This document shows positions 46,307 through 58,100 of a stretch of 64,000 nucleotides of DNA, piece by piece. A model generated the notes under the pieces. The model saw nothing but the letters and a program-made list of their open reading frames with translations, had not been told where the DNA came from and did not search any database. Source of the stretch: Pseudomonas oryzae (GTDB lineage Bacteria > Pseudomonadota > Gammaproteobacteria > Pseudomonadales > Pseudomonadaceae); NCBI RefSeq assembly GCF_900104805.1, contig NZ_LT629751.1, positions 4,114,501-4,178,500 on the forward strand, written 5' to 3'. The stretch's first letter is position 1, and each line of letters begins with the position of its first letter. Both the position numbers and the translations under genes were made by a program.

Positions 46307-46385
46307 GACAGGGAATCGGCGCAGTCTGCCGTCGCCTCGGACAAAAGTCCATGAAGCACTCCGCGCCTTGAACTTTTGTCCGGGG

Positions 46386-46412
46386 GATGCCCGGCATGAT
46401 GTGCCGGGCATC
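46386..46412 (-). terminator. Hairpin between gshB and tonB3
   Basis: An eleven-base stem, GATGCCCGGCA (46386-46396) / TGCCGGGCATC (46402-46412), lies just past the gshB stop. No U-tract follows. Confidence 0.5.
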
Positions 46413-46416
46413 AACC

Positions 46417-47373
46417 TCAGGTTCGTTTGGCCAGCCGGCTGGCGATGACCTCCATCAGCTGGCCGGCGATGTCGGTGTGGAAGGCGGCGTCGATCTCGCG
46501 GATGCAGGTCGGGCTGGTGACGTTGATCTCGGTGAGGTGCTCGCCGATCACGTCGAGGCCGACGAACAGCAGCCCCTTCTCGCGCAGGGTCGGGCCGACC
46601 TGGGCAGCGATCCAGCGGTCGCGCTCGGTCAGCGGGCGCGCCTCGCCCCGACCGCCGGCGGCCAGGTTGCCGCGTGTCTCGCCCTGCGCCGGGATGCGCG
46701 CCAGACAGTAGGGCACCGGCTCGCCGTCGATCATCAGGATGCGCTTGTCGCCGTCCTTGATCGCCGGCAGGTAGCGCTGCGCCATGATCTGCCGGGTGCC
46801 GTGGCCGGTGAGGGTCTCGAGGATCACCGAGAGGTTGGGGTCGCCGGCGCGGTGATGGAAGATCGACGAGCCGCCCATGCCGTCCAGGGGTTTGAGAATG
46901 ATGTCACGCTGCTCGGCGGCGAACTCGCGCAGAATGTCGACCCGCCGGCTCACCAGGGTCGGCGGCGTGCACTGCGGGAACTGCGTGGCGAACAGCTTCT
47001 CGTTGCAGTCGCGCAGGCTCTGCGGGCGGTTGACCACCAGCAGGCCCTGCCGCTCGGCCTGCTCGAGCAGATGGGTGCAATAGAGGAACTCGTTGTCGAA
47101 CGGCGGATCCTTGCGCATCAGCACCACGTCCAGTTCGTGCAGTGCGAGATCCTGCTGCTCATCGAGGTGGAACCAGTGCTTGGGGTCGTGGAACACCTTC
47201 AACGGGCGAGTGCGGGCGCGAGCCTGGCCGTCGCGCAGGTAGAGGTCCTGCTGCTCCATGTAGAACAGCGACCAGCCGCGCGCCTGAGCGGCGAGCAGCA
47301 TCGCCAGCGAGCTGTCCTTCTTGAAGGCGATGTGGGCAATGGGGTCCATGACGATGCCCAGGCGAACGCTCAT
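46417..47373 (-). CDS. gshB: Glutathione synthetase
   Basis: A 318-residue ATP-grasp enzyme adding glycine to gamma-glutamylcysteine. The family motifs MDPIAHIAFKKDSSLAML near residue 10, LKPLDGMGGSSIF near 161 and EINVTSPTCIREID near 279 are intact. The start MSVRLGIVMDPI has GGAGGA upstream. It is divergent from the pil-chp cluster. Confidence 0.97.
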   Translation of the reverse strand: MSVRLGIVMDPIAHIAFKKDSSLAMLLAAQARGWSLFYMEQQDLYLRDGQARARTRPLKVFHDPKHWFHLDEQQDLALHELDVVLMRKDPPFDNEFLYCTHLLEQAERQGLLVVNRPQSLRDCNEKLFATQFPQCTPPTLVSRRVDILREFAAEQRDIILKPLDGMGGSSIFHHRAGDPNLSVILETLTGHGTRQIMAQRYLPAIKDGDKRILMIDGEPVPYCLARIPAQGETRGNLAAGGRGEARPLTERDRWIAAQVGPTLREKGLLFVGLDVIGEHLTEINVTSPTCIREIDAAFHTDIAGQLMEVIASRLAKRT

Positions 47374-47617
47374 AGGGGGTGTCCTCCACGACGAAACAGC
47401 GGCTCGAAGGCCGGGAAAAGGCGATTGGCGGTTGCCCAAGGTGGCGGTGACTTTGCCTTGAGTCAAGGAAAAACCTTGCACATCCGGGGCTTATGGCTTG
47501 CCATCGGAGAGTGTGCTAAAAAGCCCCGACGATCAGGTAGCAGCCCTTGGGTGGCAGCGCTGCAAGTGTCTGGGCGATGGACTACAACGAGTCACCGAGT
47601 CAATGGTAGGGCAGACT

Positions 47618-48028
47618 ATGGAACAGCATTCCGATAGCTTGAAAGTCATGGTGATCGACGACTCGAAGACGATTCGTCGCACCGCCGAAACGCTGCTGAA
47701 GAAGGTGGGCTGCGATGTGATCACCGCGATCGATGGCTTCGATGCCCTGGCCAAGATCGCCGATTCGCATCCGAACATCATTTTCGTCGACATCATGATG
47801 CCGCGGCTGGATGGCTACCAAACCTGCGCCCTGATCAAGAATAATAGTGCGTTCAAATCCACGCCGGTGATCATGCTGTCCTCCAAGGATGGTCTGTTCG
47901 ACAAGGCCAAGGGGCGTATCGTGGGTTCCGACCAGTATCTGACCAAGCCCTTCAGCAAGGAAGAACTGCTCGGTGCCATCAAGGCGCACGTTCCGGGTTT
48001 TGTGCCGGTGGAGCAAGCAACCACCTGA
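47618..48028 (+). CDS. pilG: Twitching response regulator PilG
   Basis: A 136-residue single-domain CheY-like regulator with the acceptor Asp58 (IIFVDIMMPRLDGY), acidic pocket DD (residues 14-15) and the conserved KPF lysine near 108. Phosphorylated by ChpA, it promotes pilus extension and the cAMP/Vfr response in P. aeruginosa. The start MEQHSDSLKVM is conserved. It is the first gene of the pilGHIJK-chpABC cluster. The 244 bases upstream, shared with gshB, hold no clear promoter match. Confidence 0.97.
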   Translation: MEQHSDSLKVMVIDDSKTIRRTAETLLKKVGCDVITAIDGFDALAKIADSHPNIIFVDIMMPRLDGYQTCALIKNNSAFKSTPVIMLSSKDGLFDKAKGRIVGSDQYLTKPFSKEELLGAIKAHVPGFVPVEQATT

Positions 48029-48076
48029 TGTCCGGCCTAACCGGCTGCTGACGCGTGCCTTCAATTGGGGGATTCC

Positions 48077-48442
48077 ATGGCTCGTATTCTGATTGTTGAT
48101 GATTCGCCTACCGAGATGTACAAGCTCACCGCCATGCTCGAGAAACACGGGCATCAGGTGCTCAAGGCGGAAAACGGTGCCGACGGCGTCGCCCTGGCCC
48201 GCCAGGAAATGCCGGACGTCGTGCTGATGGATGTGGTGATGCCGGGGCTCAATGGCTTCCAGGCCACCCGCCAGCTGACCAAGGATCCGGAAACCGGTCA
48301 CATTCCGGTGATCATCGTCACCACCAAGGATCAGGAAACCGATAAGGTCTGGGGCAAGCGTCAGGGCGCGCGCGACTACCTGACCAAGCCGGTTGATGAA
48401 GATACCCTGCTGAAGACCATCGCTGCGGTTCAGGCGGGCTGA
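48077..48442 (+). CDS. pilH: Twitching response regulator PilH
   Basis: A 121-residue CheY-like protein with acceptor Asp52 (VVLMDVVMPGLNGF), acidic pair DD (residues 8-9) and lysine in YLTKPVD. In P. aeruginosa it favours PilT-driven retraction or acts as a phosphate sink opposing PilG. ATG at 48077 is preferred over an upstream TTG. Confidence 0.97.
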   Translation: MARILIVDDSPTEMYKLTAMLEKHGHQVLKAENGADGVALARQEMPDVVLMDVVMPGLNGFQATRQLTKDPETGHIPVIIVTTKDQETDKVWGKRQGARDYLTKPVDEDTLLKTIAAVQAG

Positions 48443-48486
48443 CAGCTCATCGCAAGGCGCCACGCAGAACATAGGCCAGCAGCGGC

Positions 48487-49023
48487 ATGCCCGACGTCAT
48501 GACTCCCTTCCAGCATCTGCTCGACATCGATCAGCTCTGTCGTCGCTATTCCGCGGGTCTGCCAGCCCAGCAGGAAGTGGCGCAGAGCTGGAGCGGCATC
48601 GGCTTTCGCATGGGTTCGCGGCTCTACGTCGCCCCCATGGGGGAAGTGACCGAGGTGCTGCACGAGCCACGCTATACCCAGTTGCCGGGCGTCAAGTCTT
48701 GGATCAGGGGGGTGGCCAACGTGCGTGGTCGTCTGCTGCCGATCATGGACCTGTGCGGTTTCCTCGGTGGCGAGCTGTCGCCGCTGCGCAAGCAGCGGCG
48801 GGTGCTGGTGGTGGAGCATGACAAGGTATTCGCCGGTCTGGTGGTGGACGAGGTGTTCGGCATGCAGCACTTCTCCGTCGACGCCTTCACCGAGCAGCTG
48901 CCGCCGCTCGAGGCGGCCATTCAGCCGCTGATCCATGGCGTGTTCCAGCGCGAGCGTCCCTGGCTGGTGTTCAGCCCGCACGCGTTGGCCAGGGAGTCGG
49001 CGTTTCTCGACGTTGCCGTATAG
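48487..49023 (+). CDS. pilI: CheW-like adaptor PilI
   Basis: A 178-residue protein with one CheW domain (about residues 35-170): GFRMGSRLYVAPMGEVTEVL near 39 and RGVANVRGRLLPIMDL near 73. It couples the receptor PilJ to the kinase ChpA. It lies 44 bases after pilH. Confidence 0.95.
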   Translation: MPDVMTPFQHLLDIDQLCRRYSAGLPAQQEVAQSWSGIGFRMGSRLYVAPMGEVTEVLHEPRYTQLPGVKSWIRGVANVRGRLLPIMDLCGFLGGELSPLRKQRRVLVVEHDKVFAGLVVDEVFGMQHFSVDAFTEQLPPLEAAIQPLIHGVFQRERPWLVFSPHALARESAFLDVAV

Positions 49024-49113
49024 CTAGCAAGATCTGCCGGACGGACCGGTCTGCCGGTCCGTGCCGTTACTTGGAAACCGTTTAGTGTGGAAGGTCCAGG
49101 CGGGGGCCAGACG

Positions 49114-51162
49114 ATGAAAAAACTCAACGCAGGCAATCTCTTCACGGGTATGCGCAGCAGTGTGATGATCGGCGGGCTGTTCGCCGTGCTGATCGTCTCG
49201 GTGGTGCTGCTGTTTGCCAACTTCGCATACCTCAACCAGCAGGCCGAATACGACAAGCAGTACATCGGTCACGCTGGCGAGCTGCGGCTGCTCTCGCAAG
49301 GTATTGCCAAGAACGCGGTCGAGGCCGCGGCGGGCAAGCCGGAGGCCTTCAGCCTGCTGAAAGGCGAGCGCGAAGACTTCGAACAGCGCTGGGCCTGGCT
49401 GAGCAACGGCAACCCGGAGACCGGCCTGCCGGCCAGTCCGGAGGCGGTATCCGACGACATGCAGGCGCTGGGCGGTGACTGGCAGCGTCTGCGCGACAGC
49501 GCCGACTCCATCCTCGCCAGCCAGCAGACCGTGCTGTCCCTGCACCAGGTGGCCGAGACCCTGGCGGAAACCATCCCCCAGTTGCAGGCCGAGTACGAAG
49601 AGGTGGTGGACATCCTCCTCGAGAACGGCGCCTCATCCGACCAGGTGGCCGTGGCCCAGCGCCAGACCCTGCTCGCCGAACGTATCCTCGCCGCCGTGAA
49701 CAAGGTGCTCGCCGGTGCCGAGGACTCGGTGCAGGCCGCCGACAGTTTTGGTCGTGATGCCAGCCTGTTCGGTCGCGTACTGAAAGGCATGCACGAGGGC
49801 AACCCGGCGATGGGCATCACCAAGGTGACCGATGCCGAGGCGATCACCCGCCTGAACGAGATTTCCGAGCTGTTCGCCTTCGTATCCGGCTCGGTGGACG
49901 AGATCCTGGAAACCTCGCCGCAACTGTTCCAGGTGCGCGAATCGGCCAACAACATCTTCGTCGTGTCGCAGAAGGTGCTGGAAGACACCACCACGCTGGC
50001 CACCGACTTCGAGAACCTCGCCGACAGCCGTACCTTCAACTCCCTGGCCGGTTACGTGCTGGGCCTGGCGGCCCTGGCCTCGATCATGCTGATGGCGCTG
50101 ATCCTGGTCCGCGACACCCGTTCCCGTCTCGCCGAGACCGCCGAGAAGAACGATCGCAACCAGACCGCGATTCTGCGTCTGCTCGACGAGATCGGCGACC
50201 TCGCCGACGGTGACCTGACCGTGCAGGCCACGGTGACCGAGGACTTCACCGGCGCCATCGCCGACTCCATCAACTACTCCATCGACCAGCTGCGCGACCT
50301 GGTAGAGACCATCAACCAGACCGCCGTGCAGGTGGCTGCCGCTGCCCAGGAAACCCAGGCCACCGCGATGCACCTGGCCGAGGCCTCCGAACACCAGGCC
50401 CAGGAAATCGCCGGCGCCTCCGCGGCGATCAACGAAATGGCGGTGTCGATCGACCAGGTATCGGCCAACGCCGCCGAATCCTCCGCGGTAGCGGAACGCT
50501 CGGTAGCCATCGCCAACAAGGGCAACGAGGTGGTGCAGAACACCATCGCCGGCATGGACAACATCCGCGAGCAGATCCAGGACACCTCCAAGCGAATCAA
50601 GCGCCTCGGCGAATCGTCCCAGGAGATCGGTGACATCGTTAGCCTGATTAACGACATTGCCGACCAGACCAACATCCTGGCGCTCAACGCGGCGATCCAG
50701 GCGTCCATGGCCGGCGACGCCGGCCGCGGCTTCGCGGTGGTTGCGGACGAAGTACAGCGCCTCGCAGAACGCTCCTCGGCAGCGACCAAGCAGATCGAGG
50801 CCCTGGTGAAGACCATTCAGACCGACACCAACGAGGCGGTCATCTCGATGGAACAGACCACCACCGAGGTGGTGCGCGGTGCCCGCCTGGCACAGGATGC
50901 CGGTGTGGCCCTGGAAGAGATCGAGAAGGTATCGCGCAGCCTCGCGGCGCTGATCCAGAACATTTCCAACGCCGCCCGCCAGCAGTCGTCCTCGGCGGGC
51001 CACATCTCCAACACCATGTACGTGATTCAGGAGATCACCACCCAGACCTCGTCGGGTACCACCGCTACCGCACGCAGCATCGGTAACCTGGCCAAGATGG
51101 CCAGTGACATGCGCAAGTCGGTATCCGGTTTCACCCTGCCGGAGCATCGGGAACAGGCCTGA
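49114..51162 (+). CDS. pilJ: Pilus chemoreceptor PilJ
   Basis: A 682-residue methyl-accepting receptor. TM1 lies near residues 24-43, the periplasmic part at about 44-310 contains PilJ-type helical modules, TM2 is near 312-333, then HAMP and a cytoplasmic hairpin. The tip reads [20 protein letters not shown] near 518. It senses pilus contact or retraction signals at the pole. The length equals P. aeruginosa PilJ as I recall. The start [13 protein letters not shown] is preferred over the frame start at 49087. Confidence 0.97.
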   Translation: MKKLNAGNLFTGMRSSVMIGGLFAVLIVSVVLLFANFAYLNQQAEYDKQYIGHAGELRLLSQGIAKNAVEAAAGKPEAFSLLKGEREDFEQRWAWLSNGNPETGLPASPEAVSDDMQALGGDWQRLRDSADSILASQQTVLSLHQVAETLAETIPQLQAEYEEVVDILLENGASSDQVAVAQRQTLLAERILAAVNKVLAGAEDSVQAADSFGRDASLFGRVLKGMHEGNPAMGITKVTDAEAITRLNEISELFAFVSGSVDEILETSPQLFQVRESANNIFVVSQKVLEDTTTLATDFENLADSRTFNSLAGYVLGLAALASIMLMALILVRDTRSRLAETAEKNDRNQTAILRLLDEIGDLADGDLTVQATVTEDFTGAIADSINYSIDQLRDLVETINQTAVQVAAAAQETQATAMHLAEASEHQAQEIAGASAAINEMAVSIDQVSANAAESSAVAERSVAIANKGNEVVQNTIAGMDNIREQIQDTSKRIKRLGESSQEIGDIVSLINDIADQTNILALNAAIQASMAGDAGRGFAVVADEVQRLAERSSAATKQIEALVKTIQTDTNEAVISMEQTTTEVVRGARLAQDAGVALEEIEKVSRSLAALIQNISNAARQQSSSAGHISNTMYVIQEITTQTSSGTTATARSIGNLAKMASDMRKSVSGFTLPEHREQA

Positions 51163-51206
51163 ACCCAGAGAGGGTGGCAGCCTGAGAGGGCCGCCGCCGG
51201 ACGAGC

Positions 51207-52088
51207 ATGAACGAGGGGCGCGGCATGCAGCCAGGCGCGGTCTGGGCCATGAAACCCCTGCCCGATATCACGGCAGCGGAGTTCCGGGCTTGGCAGGAAT
51301 TGCTGGAAACGCGTAGCGGCATCGTGCTCAACGAGCAGCGCCGCGCGTTTCTGCAGACCATTCTGGCCATGCGTCTGCGCACGTTGGGCTTGAGCAGCTA
51401 CGCCAGCTATTTCCAGCAGGTCACCGATGGGCCGCGCGGTGCGGTCGAGTGGTCGCACCTGATGGACCATCTGACCGTGCAGGAGACCCACTTCTTCCGG
51501 CATCCACCGTCGTTTCGTCTGCTCGGCGAATACCTGCGCGCACGCCAGGTCGCAGCCGATGGCGGGGCGGGCTGGCAGCTGTGGAGTGTGGGCTGTGCGT
51601 CCGGCGAGGAGGCGTATTCGATGGCCCTGGTGGCGGCGGAGGTACAGCGTGAGCTCGAGACCGACGGCTGTTTCGGCGTCACCGGCAGCGACCTCAGCCT
51701 CAACGCCCTGGCCCGTGCGCGCGAGGGCAACTACAGCCCTCGGCGGGTCGCCGAACTGGCTCCTGAGCTGCTCGAGCGCTACTTCCTCGCGCAGTCGGAT
51801 GGCAGCTTCACGGTCTGCGACACCTTGCGTGAACGAACCTGTTTTGCCCGTTTGAATGTGCTCGATCTGGCGCGTGCGCCGCAGCGCGGCATGGACGTCA
51901 TTTTCTGTCAGAACCTGCTGATCTATTTCCGGCGTTGGCGCCGGCGCGACATCCTGGCGCGCCTCGCCGAGCGTCTGGCGCCTGGCGGGCTGCTGGTGAT
52001 CGGAGTCGGCGAAGTGGCCGACTGGCATCACCCGCTGCTGGAGTCGGTGGCCGATGAGCAGGTACTGGCCTTTACCCGAAAGGGGTAA
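51207..52088 (+). CDS. pilK: Chemoreceptor methyltransferase PilK
   Basis: A 293-residue CheR-type SAM methyltransferase expected to methylate PilJ. An N-terminal helical domain precedes the Rossmann domain with WSVGCASGEEAYSMALVA near residue 129 and DVIFCQNLLIYF near 230. Alternative ATGs at 51225 and 51249 would trim 6 or 14 residues. Confidence 0.94.
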   Translation: MNEGRGMQPGAVWAMKPLPDITAAEFRAWQELLETRSGIVLNEQRRAFLQTILAMRLRTLGLSSYASYFQQVTDGPRGAVEWSHLMDHLTVQETHFFRHPPSFRLLGEYLRARQVAADGGAGWQLWSVGCASGEEAYSMALVAAEVQRELETDGCFGVTGSDLSLNALARAREGNYSPRRVAELAPELLERYFLAQSDGSFTVCDTLRERTCFARLNVLDLARAPQRGMDVIFCQNLLIYFRRWRRRDILARLAERLAPGGLLVIGVGEVADWHHPLLESVADEQVLAFTRKG

Positions 52089-52112
52089 CCATGATCAATG
52101 TGTGGAGTCGCT

Positions 52113-55100
52113 ATGGGTGATCGGCACGACTATGTCGCCCTGGAGTGGGTCAAAGGCGAAATCGCGGAAACCCTCAAACAGGCACGGCAGGCCCTGGAGG
52201 CCTACGTCGAGAGCCCGCAGGATCTGACACGCCTGCGTTTCTGCCTGAACCACGTCCATCAGGTGCAGGGTACCCTGCAGATGGTCGAGTTCTATGGTGC
52301 GGCCCTGCTCGCCGAGGAAATGGAGCGGTTGCTGCAGGCCCTGATCGACGGGCGGGGCAGTCGTGGCGACGCCCTGGAAGTGCTGATGCAGGCGATCCTG
52401 CAGCTGCCGGTCTATCTCGAGCGGATCCAGAGCGCACGCCGCGACCTGCCACTGGTGGTCCTGCCGCTGCTCAACGACCTGCGTACCGCGCGCGGCGAGG
52501 CGCTGCTCACGGAAACCAGCCTGTTCACCCCCGACCTGTCGGCACGCCAGGCGCCGCTGACCCAGTCGGCACTCGATCGTCTCGAGCGTGCCGGGCTGCC
52601 TGCCCTGCTGCGCAAGCTGCGGCAGATGCTGCAGATGGCCTTGCTCGGCTACATGCGCGACCAGGAGCCGCAGACCCAGTTGGGGCTGCTGGTCAAGGTC
52701 TTCGCCAAGCTGGAAAGCCTCAGCGCCTCCGCGCCCATCGGGCCGCTGTGGGCGGTCGCCGCCGGCGTGGTCGAAGGCCTGCTATCCGGCAGCATCGCCG
52801 GCAGCGGCAGCGTGCGTACCCTGCTCCGGGAGGTGGATCGTGAACTCAAGCGGCTGATCGACGACGGGGTCGTCGCGCTCAACCAGCCGGCGCCCGATCA
52901 GCTGCTCAAGCACCTGCTGTTCTACGTGGCCAAGAGCCCCAGCGAGGAAGGGCGCATTGGCGAGCTGAAGGCGCGCTACCAGCTGGCCGACGCCCTGCCC
53001 GACAGCCGGGTCGTGGACGAGGAGCGCGCGCGCATGGCCGGCCCCGACCGCGATGCGATGCGCTCGGTGGTCGGCGCCCTGTGCGAGGAGCTGGTGCGGG
53101 TCAAGGACAACCTCGATCTGTTCGTGCGTGGCGACCGCAGCCGCATCGACGCCCTGACCGTGCTGCAGGCGCCACTCAAGCAGATCGCCGACACCCTGGC
53201 AGTGCTCGGCTTCGGCCAGCAGCGCAAGGTGATCGCCGACCAGTTGGGGCTGATCGGCCGCCTGCTCGCGGGCCAGCAGCAGGCCAACGATGCGGTGCTT
53301 ATGGATGTCGCCGGTGCCCTGCTGTTCGTCGAGGCCAGCCTGTCCGGCATGGTCGGTCCGGCCGAGGGCGAGCGGGCAGAGGAAAGCCTGCTGCCGACCA
53401 CCGATGTGGGGCAGATCCACCAGATGGTGATCAAGGAGGCGCGCACCGGCCTGGAGCAGGCCAAGGACGCGATCATCGAGTTCATCGCCTCGCAGTGGAA
53501 CCACGAGCATCTGGCCCGTGTGCCGGAGCTGCTTACCCAGGTCCGCGGCGGTCTCGGTATGATCCCGCTGCCGCGCGCCGCCGCGCTGCTGGATGCCTGC
53601 TGCCGCTACATCCGCGAGCAACTGCTGGTCCGCCAGGCCGTGCCGAGCTGGCAGAGCCTGGACACCCTGGCTGACGCCCTGACCAGCGTCGAGTACTACC
53701 TCGAGCGGATCGCCGAGGACCATGCCAGCCAGGGCGAGCTGATCCTCGACGTTGCCGAGGAGAGCCTGACCGCGCTGGGCTACGGCCTGCAGCCGACCCG
53801 TTCGATTCTCGACATGCCGTCTGCGGTGGGCGAGGCACCTGCCGTTTCCGTGCCGCCGCCCCTGGCGGTGAACGAGTGCCAGCTGCCGGTTCAGGCCGTC
53901 GCGGCCCCGCTGGATGCCCCGGTCGAAGCCGTTGCCGAGCCGTGCCCGCCCGCCGATACGCCGGCAGCGCTGGCCGAGGAGGCCAGCGCCCAGCCGGTCG
54001 TCGAGCCGGTCGTGGCCGAGTCTCCGCAGGCACTCTCGGCGGAGGAGCAGGAGCTCCCGGCTGCCGCGGTTGCCGCGCCGCTCGACGCTGCCGAGCCGTC
54101 GGTCGAACCGAGTCTGGCGGCCGTGATGGCAGCCCCGGTGCTGGCGATCAATCCGCCGGCCAAGGACGCCCCGCCGCAATTGCTGCCGCCGCCGGCCGAC
54201 GAGGAGCCGGTGGACGATGACCTGCAGGAGGTCTTCATCGAGGAGGCCGGCGAGGTCCTCGACACCATCAACGAATACCTGCCGCAGTGGTCGGCCAATG
54301 TCGCCAACCGCGAGGCGCTGACCGAGGTGCGTCGCGCCTTCCATACCCTCAAGGGCAGCGGCCGCATGGTCCGCGCCCTGATCATCGGCGAGCTGGCCTG
54401 GTCGGTCGAGAACATGCTCAACCGGGTCATCGATCGCAGCATCGGGGCCGATGCAGCGCTGCTGCAGGTGATCGCCGACGTGGTGGCGAAGCTGCCGGAG
54501 CTGGTCGAGGAGTATGCCGCCAAGGCCCAGCGCCAGCGTGACGATGTCGATCGCCTGGCCGCGGCGGCCCACGCCCTGTCCCGTGGCGAGGCCTTGCCCG
54601 TCCCGCTGCCGGATGCTCCCTCCGCGCCGAGCACTGCGCCGCTCGCAGACATGCCCCAGGAAACCGCCGCGCCGCTCGCCGGCAACGAGACTGCCGAGCT
54701 GCTCGATCCGGTGCTGCTCGAGGTGTTCTCCACCGAGGCGGACGCCCATCTCGAGGCATTGTCGCGCTTCCTCGCCGCCTGCGACCGCGAGCTGCCGCAG
54801 CCGGTCACCGACGAGTTGCAGCGCTCGCTGCACACACTCAAGGGCAGTGCCTACATGGCCGGCATCCAGCCGATCGCCGAGGTGGCGGCGCCGCTGGAGA
54901 AACTGCTCAAGGAGTTCAAGACCAACCTGATTCCGGTCGGCCTGGCGATGGTCGAGCTGCTGCGTGACGCCGAACGCATGTTGCGCCAGGGGCTGCAGGG
55001 ACTGGGCAAGACGCCGCTGACCAGCCTGCCCGGCAGCGTCGAACTGCTCGCCCGCGTGCAGCAGCTGCACCAGGAGCAGATGGAGGTGGCCGAGGCCGGC

Positions 55101-58100
55101 TGGCGCAGCCAGAGCGGGCGTGATCCGAAGCTGATCAGCCAGTTCCTCGCCGAAGGCATGGACATCCTGCTGGATGCCGACGAACTGCTCGGACGCTGGC
55201 GTCAGCACCCGGCCGAGCGCGTGGAGCTGGAAGCCCTGCAGGCCGAGCTGACCGAGCTGGGTGAGGGCGCGCGGCATGCCGAGCTGCCTCAGGTCGAGGT
55301 GCTCTGCAACGCCTTGCTGGCGATCTATACCGCCGTCGGCGAGTCGTGTCTGGCGGTCAACGAGCTGTTCTTCCACGAAGTCGAGGCTGCCCATGAAGCC
55401 CTGATCGGCATGCTCGATCAGGTCGCGGCGGCACTCGAAGTCAGCGCGCAGCCGGAGCGGGTGCAGGCGCTGGAGCGCCTGCTCGAGCAGGCCGCCGAGC
55501 TTGCCAGGGAACCCGCCGCGCCAGCCGTAGCCGATGAAGCGCCTGTCGCGCCGGCGGTAGCCGGCGACCTGTCGCTGGACTGGCCGTCTCTCGACGCCGC
55601 CGTGGCGTCGGTCCCCGAGATTGCGCCGCTGCCGGCGGAAGAGCCGCTGGAGTGCCAGGGTGTCGTCTCGGCTGAGGCCGCCGACGAGCAGGCCGAATTC
55701 GACCTGTCGGTGCAATGGCCGCAGCTGGACGGCGAGGCGTCGCTGCCCGCCAGCCAGACCGAAGACGCCGCGGCCGGCGACTTCGAGCTGCTGGCGGCCG
55801 CCGGGCTGCCGCTGGATGCGGCAGTGGACGATCCGTCCCGCGACAGTGTTGCCCCGCAGGCGGCTCCGGCCGAGACCGATGCGTCGCTCGAATGGCTGCT
55901 GAGCGAGACCCCGACAGACGCGTGCAGCGGCGAGAACCTGGTCGATCAGCCGCTGGCTGCCAGCGTTATCGAGCTCAGCGAAAGCGAGTCGGTCGAGCCG
56001 GCCGCATGGCTGGTCGAGCCGCCGGCGAGCGACGCCGAGGGCGATGCTTCGTTGGACTGGCTGCTGGAGGACTCGGCGTCTGCGCCCGAGGTGCTCGATG
56101 CCGACAGCGGATTCGCGCTGCTCGGCGAACCGGTTGCTGCGGAAGCGCCCGTGCCCCTCGCCGTGGAGCCGCTCGTGGCGGAGTCCGTGGTCGAGGAGGA
56201 ACTCGATCCGGAAATGGTGGAAATCTTCCTCGAGGAGGCCGGCGACATCCTGGAATGCGCCGCGCTGGCCCTCGAGCACTGGCTGGCCGATCCGCATGAT
56301 CGTGCCTCCCTGGCCGCGCTGCAGCGCGATCTGCATACCCTCAAGGGTGGTGCGCGGATGGCTGGTGTGCGGGCGATCGGCGACCTGGCCCACGAGCTGG
56401 AGTCGATCTACGAGGGGCTGACCGATGGCCGCTTCGCCATGGCCGCCGTCTTTGTCCAGCTGCTGCACCAGGGCCACGATCTGCTGGCCCGCCAGGTGGA
56501 GGAGCTGCAGCTCGGCCTGCCGCTGACCGCCGCAGGCGGGCTGCTCGCCCAGATGCGCGCCCTGCGCCACGGCGAGCAGCTGGAGTTGCCGGCCGCGGCG
56601 GGTGAGCCGCATCCTGAAGCCGAAGCCGAAGCCGAAGCCGAAGCCGAAGCCGAAGCCGAAGCCGAAGCCGAAGCCGAAGCCGAAGCCGAAGCCGAAGCCG
56701 AAGCCGAAGCCGAAGCCGAAGCCGAAGCCGAAGCCGAAGCCGAAGCCGAAGCCGAAGCCGAAGCCGAAGCCGAAGCCGAAGCCGAAGCCGAAGCCGAAGC
56801 CGAAGCCGAAGCCGAAGCCGAAGCCGAAGCCGAAGCCGAAGCCGAAGCCGAAGCCGAAGCCGAAGCCGAAGCCGAAGCCGAAGCCGAAGCCGAAGCCGAA
56901 GCCGAAGCCGAAGCCGAAGCCGAAGCCGAAGCCGAAGCCGAAGCCGAAGCCGAAGCCGAAGCCACGGCACCGCAGCCGCTCCAGGCACCGCTCGTCGCCG
57001 CGGCCCCGTTCATTCCTTCCGCCAGCGATGCCGAGCTGAGCGAGCGGGATCCGGAACTGGTGGAGATCTTCCTCGAGGAAGGTTTCGATATCCTCGAGTC
57101 GGCTGGCGAAGCGCTGGAGCGCTGGATCGCCGCCGGCGCCCGCGGCGACGGCCTGGATGGGCTGCAGCGCGACCTGCACACCCTCAAGGGCGGTGCGCGC
57201 ATGGCCAGCGTCAGCGCAGTCGGCGATCTGGCCCACGAACTGGAATATCTGTACGAAGGTCTCGGCGAGGGCCGCTGGCAGTCCAGCCCGGTCCTGTGCA
57301 GCCTGCTGCACGACTGCCACGACCGCTTGAGCGTGATGCTCGAGGCCCTGCGCGATGGCGGTGCGATGCCTGACGCCGGCCCGCAGATCGCGGCAATCCG
57401 CGACTTCCGCCAGCAGGCGCAGCATGCCAGCGATGCCCTGCAGGCGAGCAGCCTCGGTCTGCCGCTGCATGCGCAGGCGGTGGCCGAGGAACGCGAGGCC
57501 CAGCCGATCGAGGTGCTCGACGACCCGGTGCCGGTCGTGGACGAGCCGCACGGCGCCACCCCGTCGGCCATCGAGCGACTGGCGGAGGCGGGCGACTATC
57601 ACGCCCCCGAGCTGGCTGACGATGAGGTCCTGCCGCTGTTCCTCGAGGACGTCGGCGAACTGCTGGAGAGCCTGGAGGCCGCGCTGGCCGGCTGGGAGCA
57701 CAGTGGCGTGGCGCCGCTGGACGAGCTGCTGCGCACCCTGCAGACCCTCAAGGGCGGGGCCCGCCTGGCTCGTCAACTGGCCCTGGGCGAACTGAGCGAA
57801 AGCCTCGAGCAGCGTCTGCTCGGCGCAAGCGGCGGTAGCACGGACCTGCACGGCGTGCTGGAGCAGTTCAAGGCGGGCTGCCAGCAGCTGCGCGACGGCG
57901 TCGAGCGACTGCGTCGCCAACTGCCCGACGCCCCCGTCGAGGCCGCGGTGGCGGAGACCGTGGAGCCGCGCTTCAAGCTTGCGCCCCTGGTGCAGCGCCT
58001 GACCCCGGCCAGGGGGCTGGCGCCGCGCAAGATCCTGCCGTTCGTCCAGCGCGCCCAGCAGGCGGCGGCCGAGGCGGAAGCCCGCCGCGCCCCGCAGGAA

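Noticed and set aside
47374-47617. Sigma-54 or sigma-70 promoter for pilG
   Set aside because: No pair of elements with acceptable spacing was found; TTGCAC at 47476 has no matching -10.
56616-56963. CRISPR array
   Set aside because: The six-base units are contiguous, without spacers.
56602-57039. Lys-Pro repeat frame on the plus strand
   Set aside because: It is the GAAGCC tract read in another frame inside chpA; no ribosome site and no independent support.
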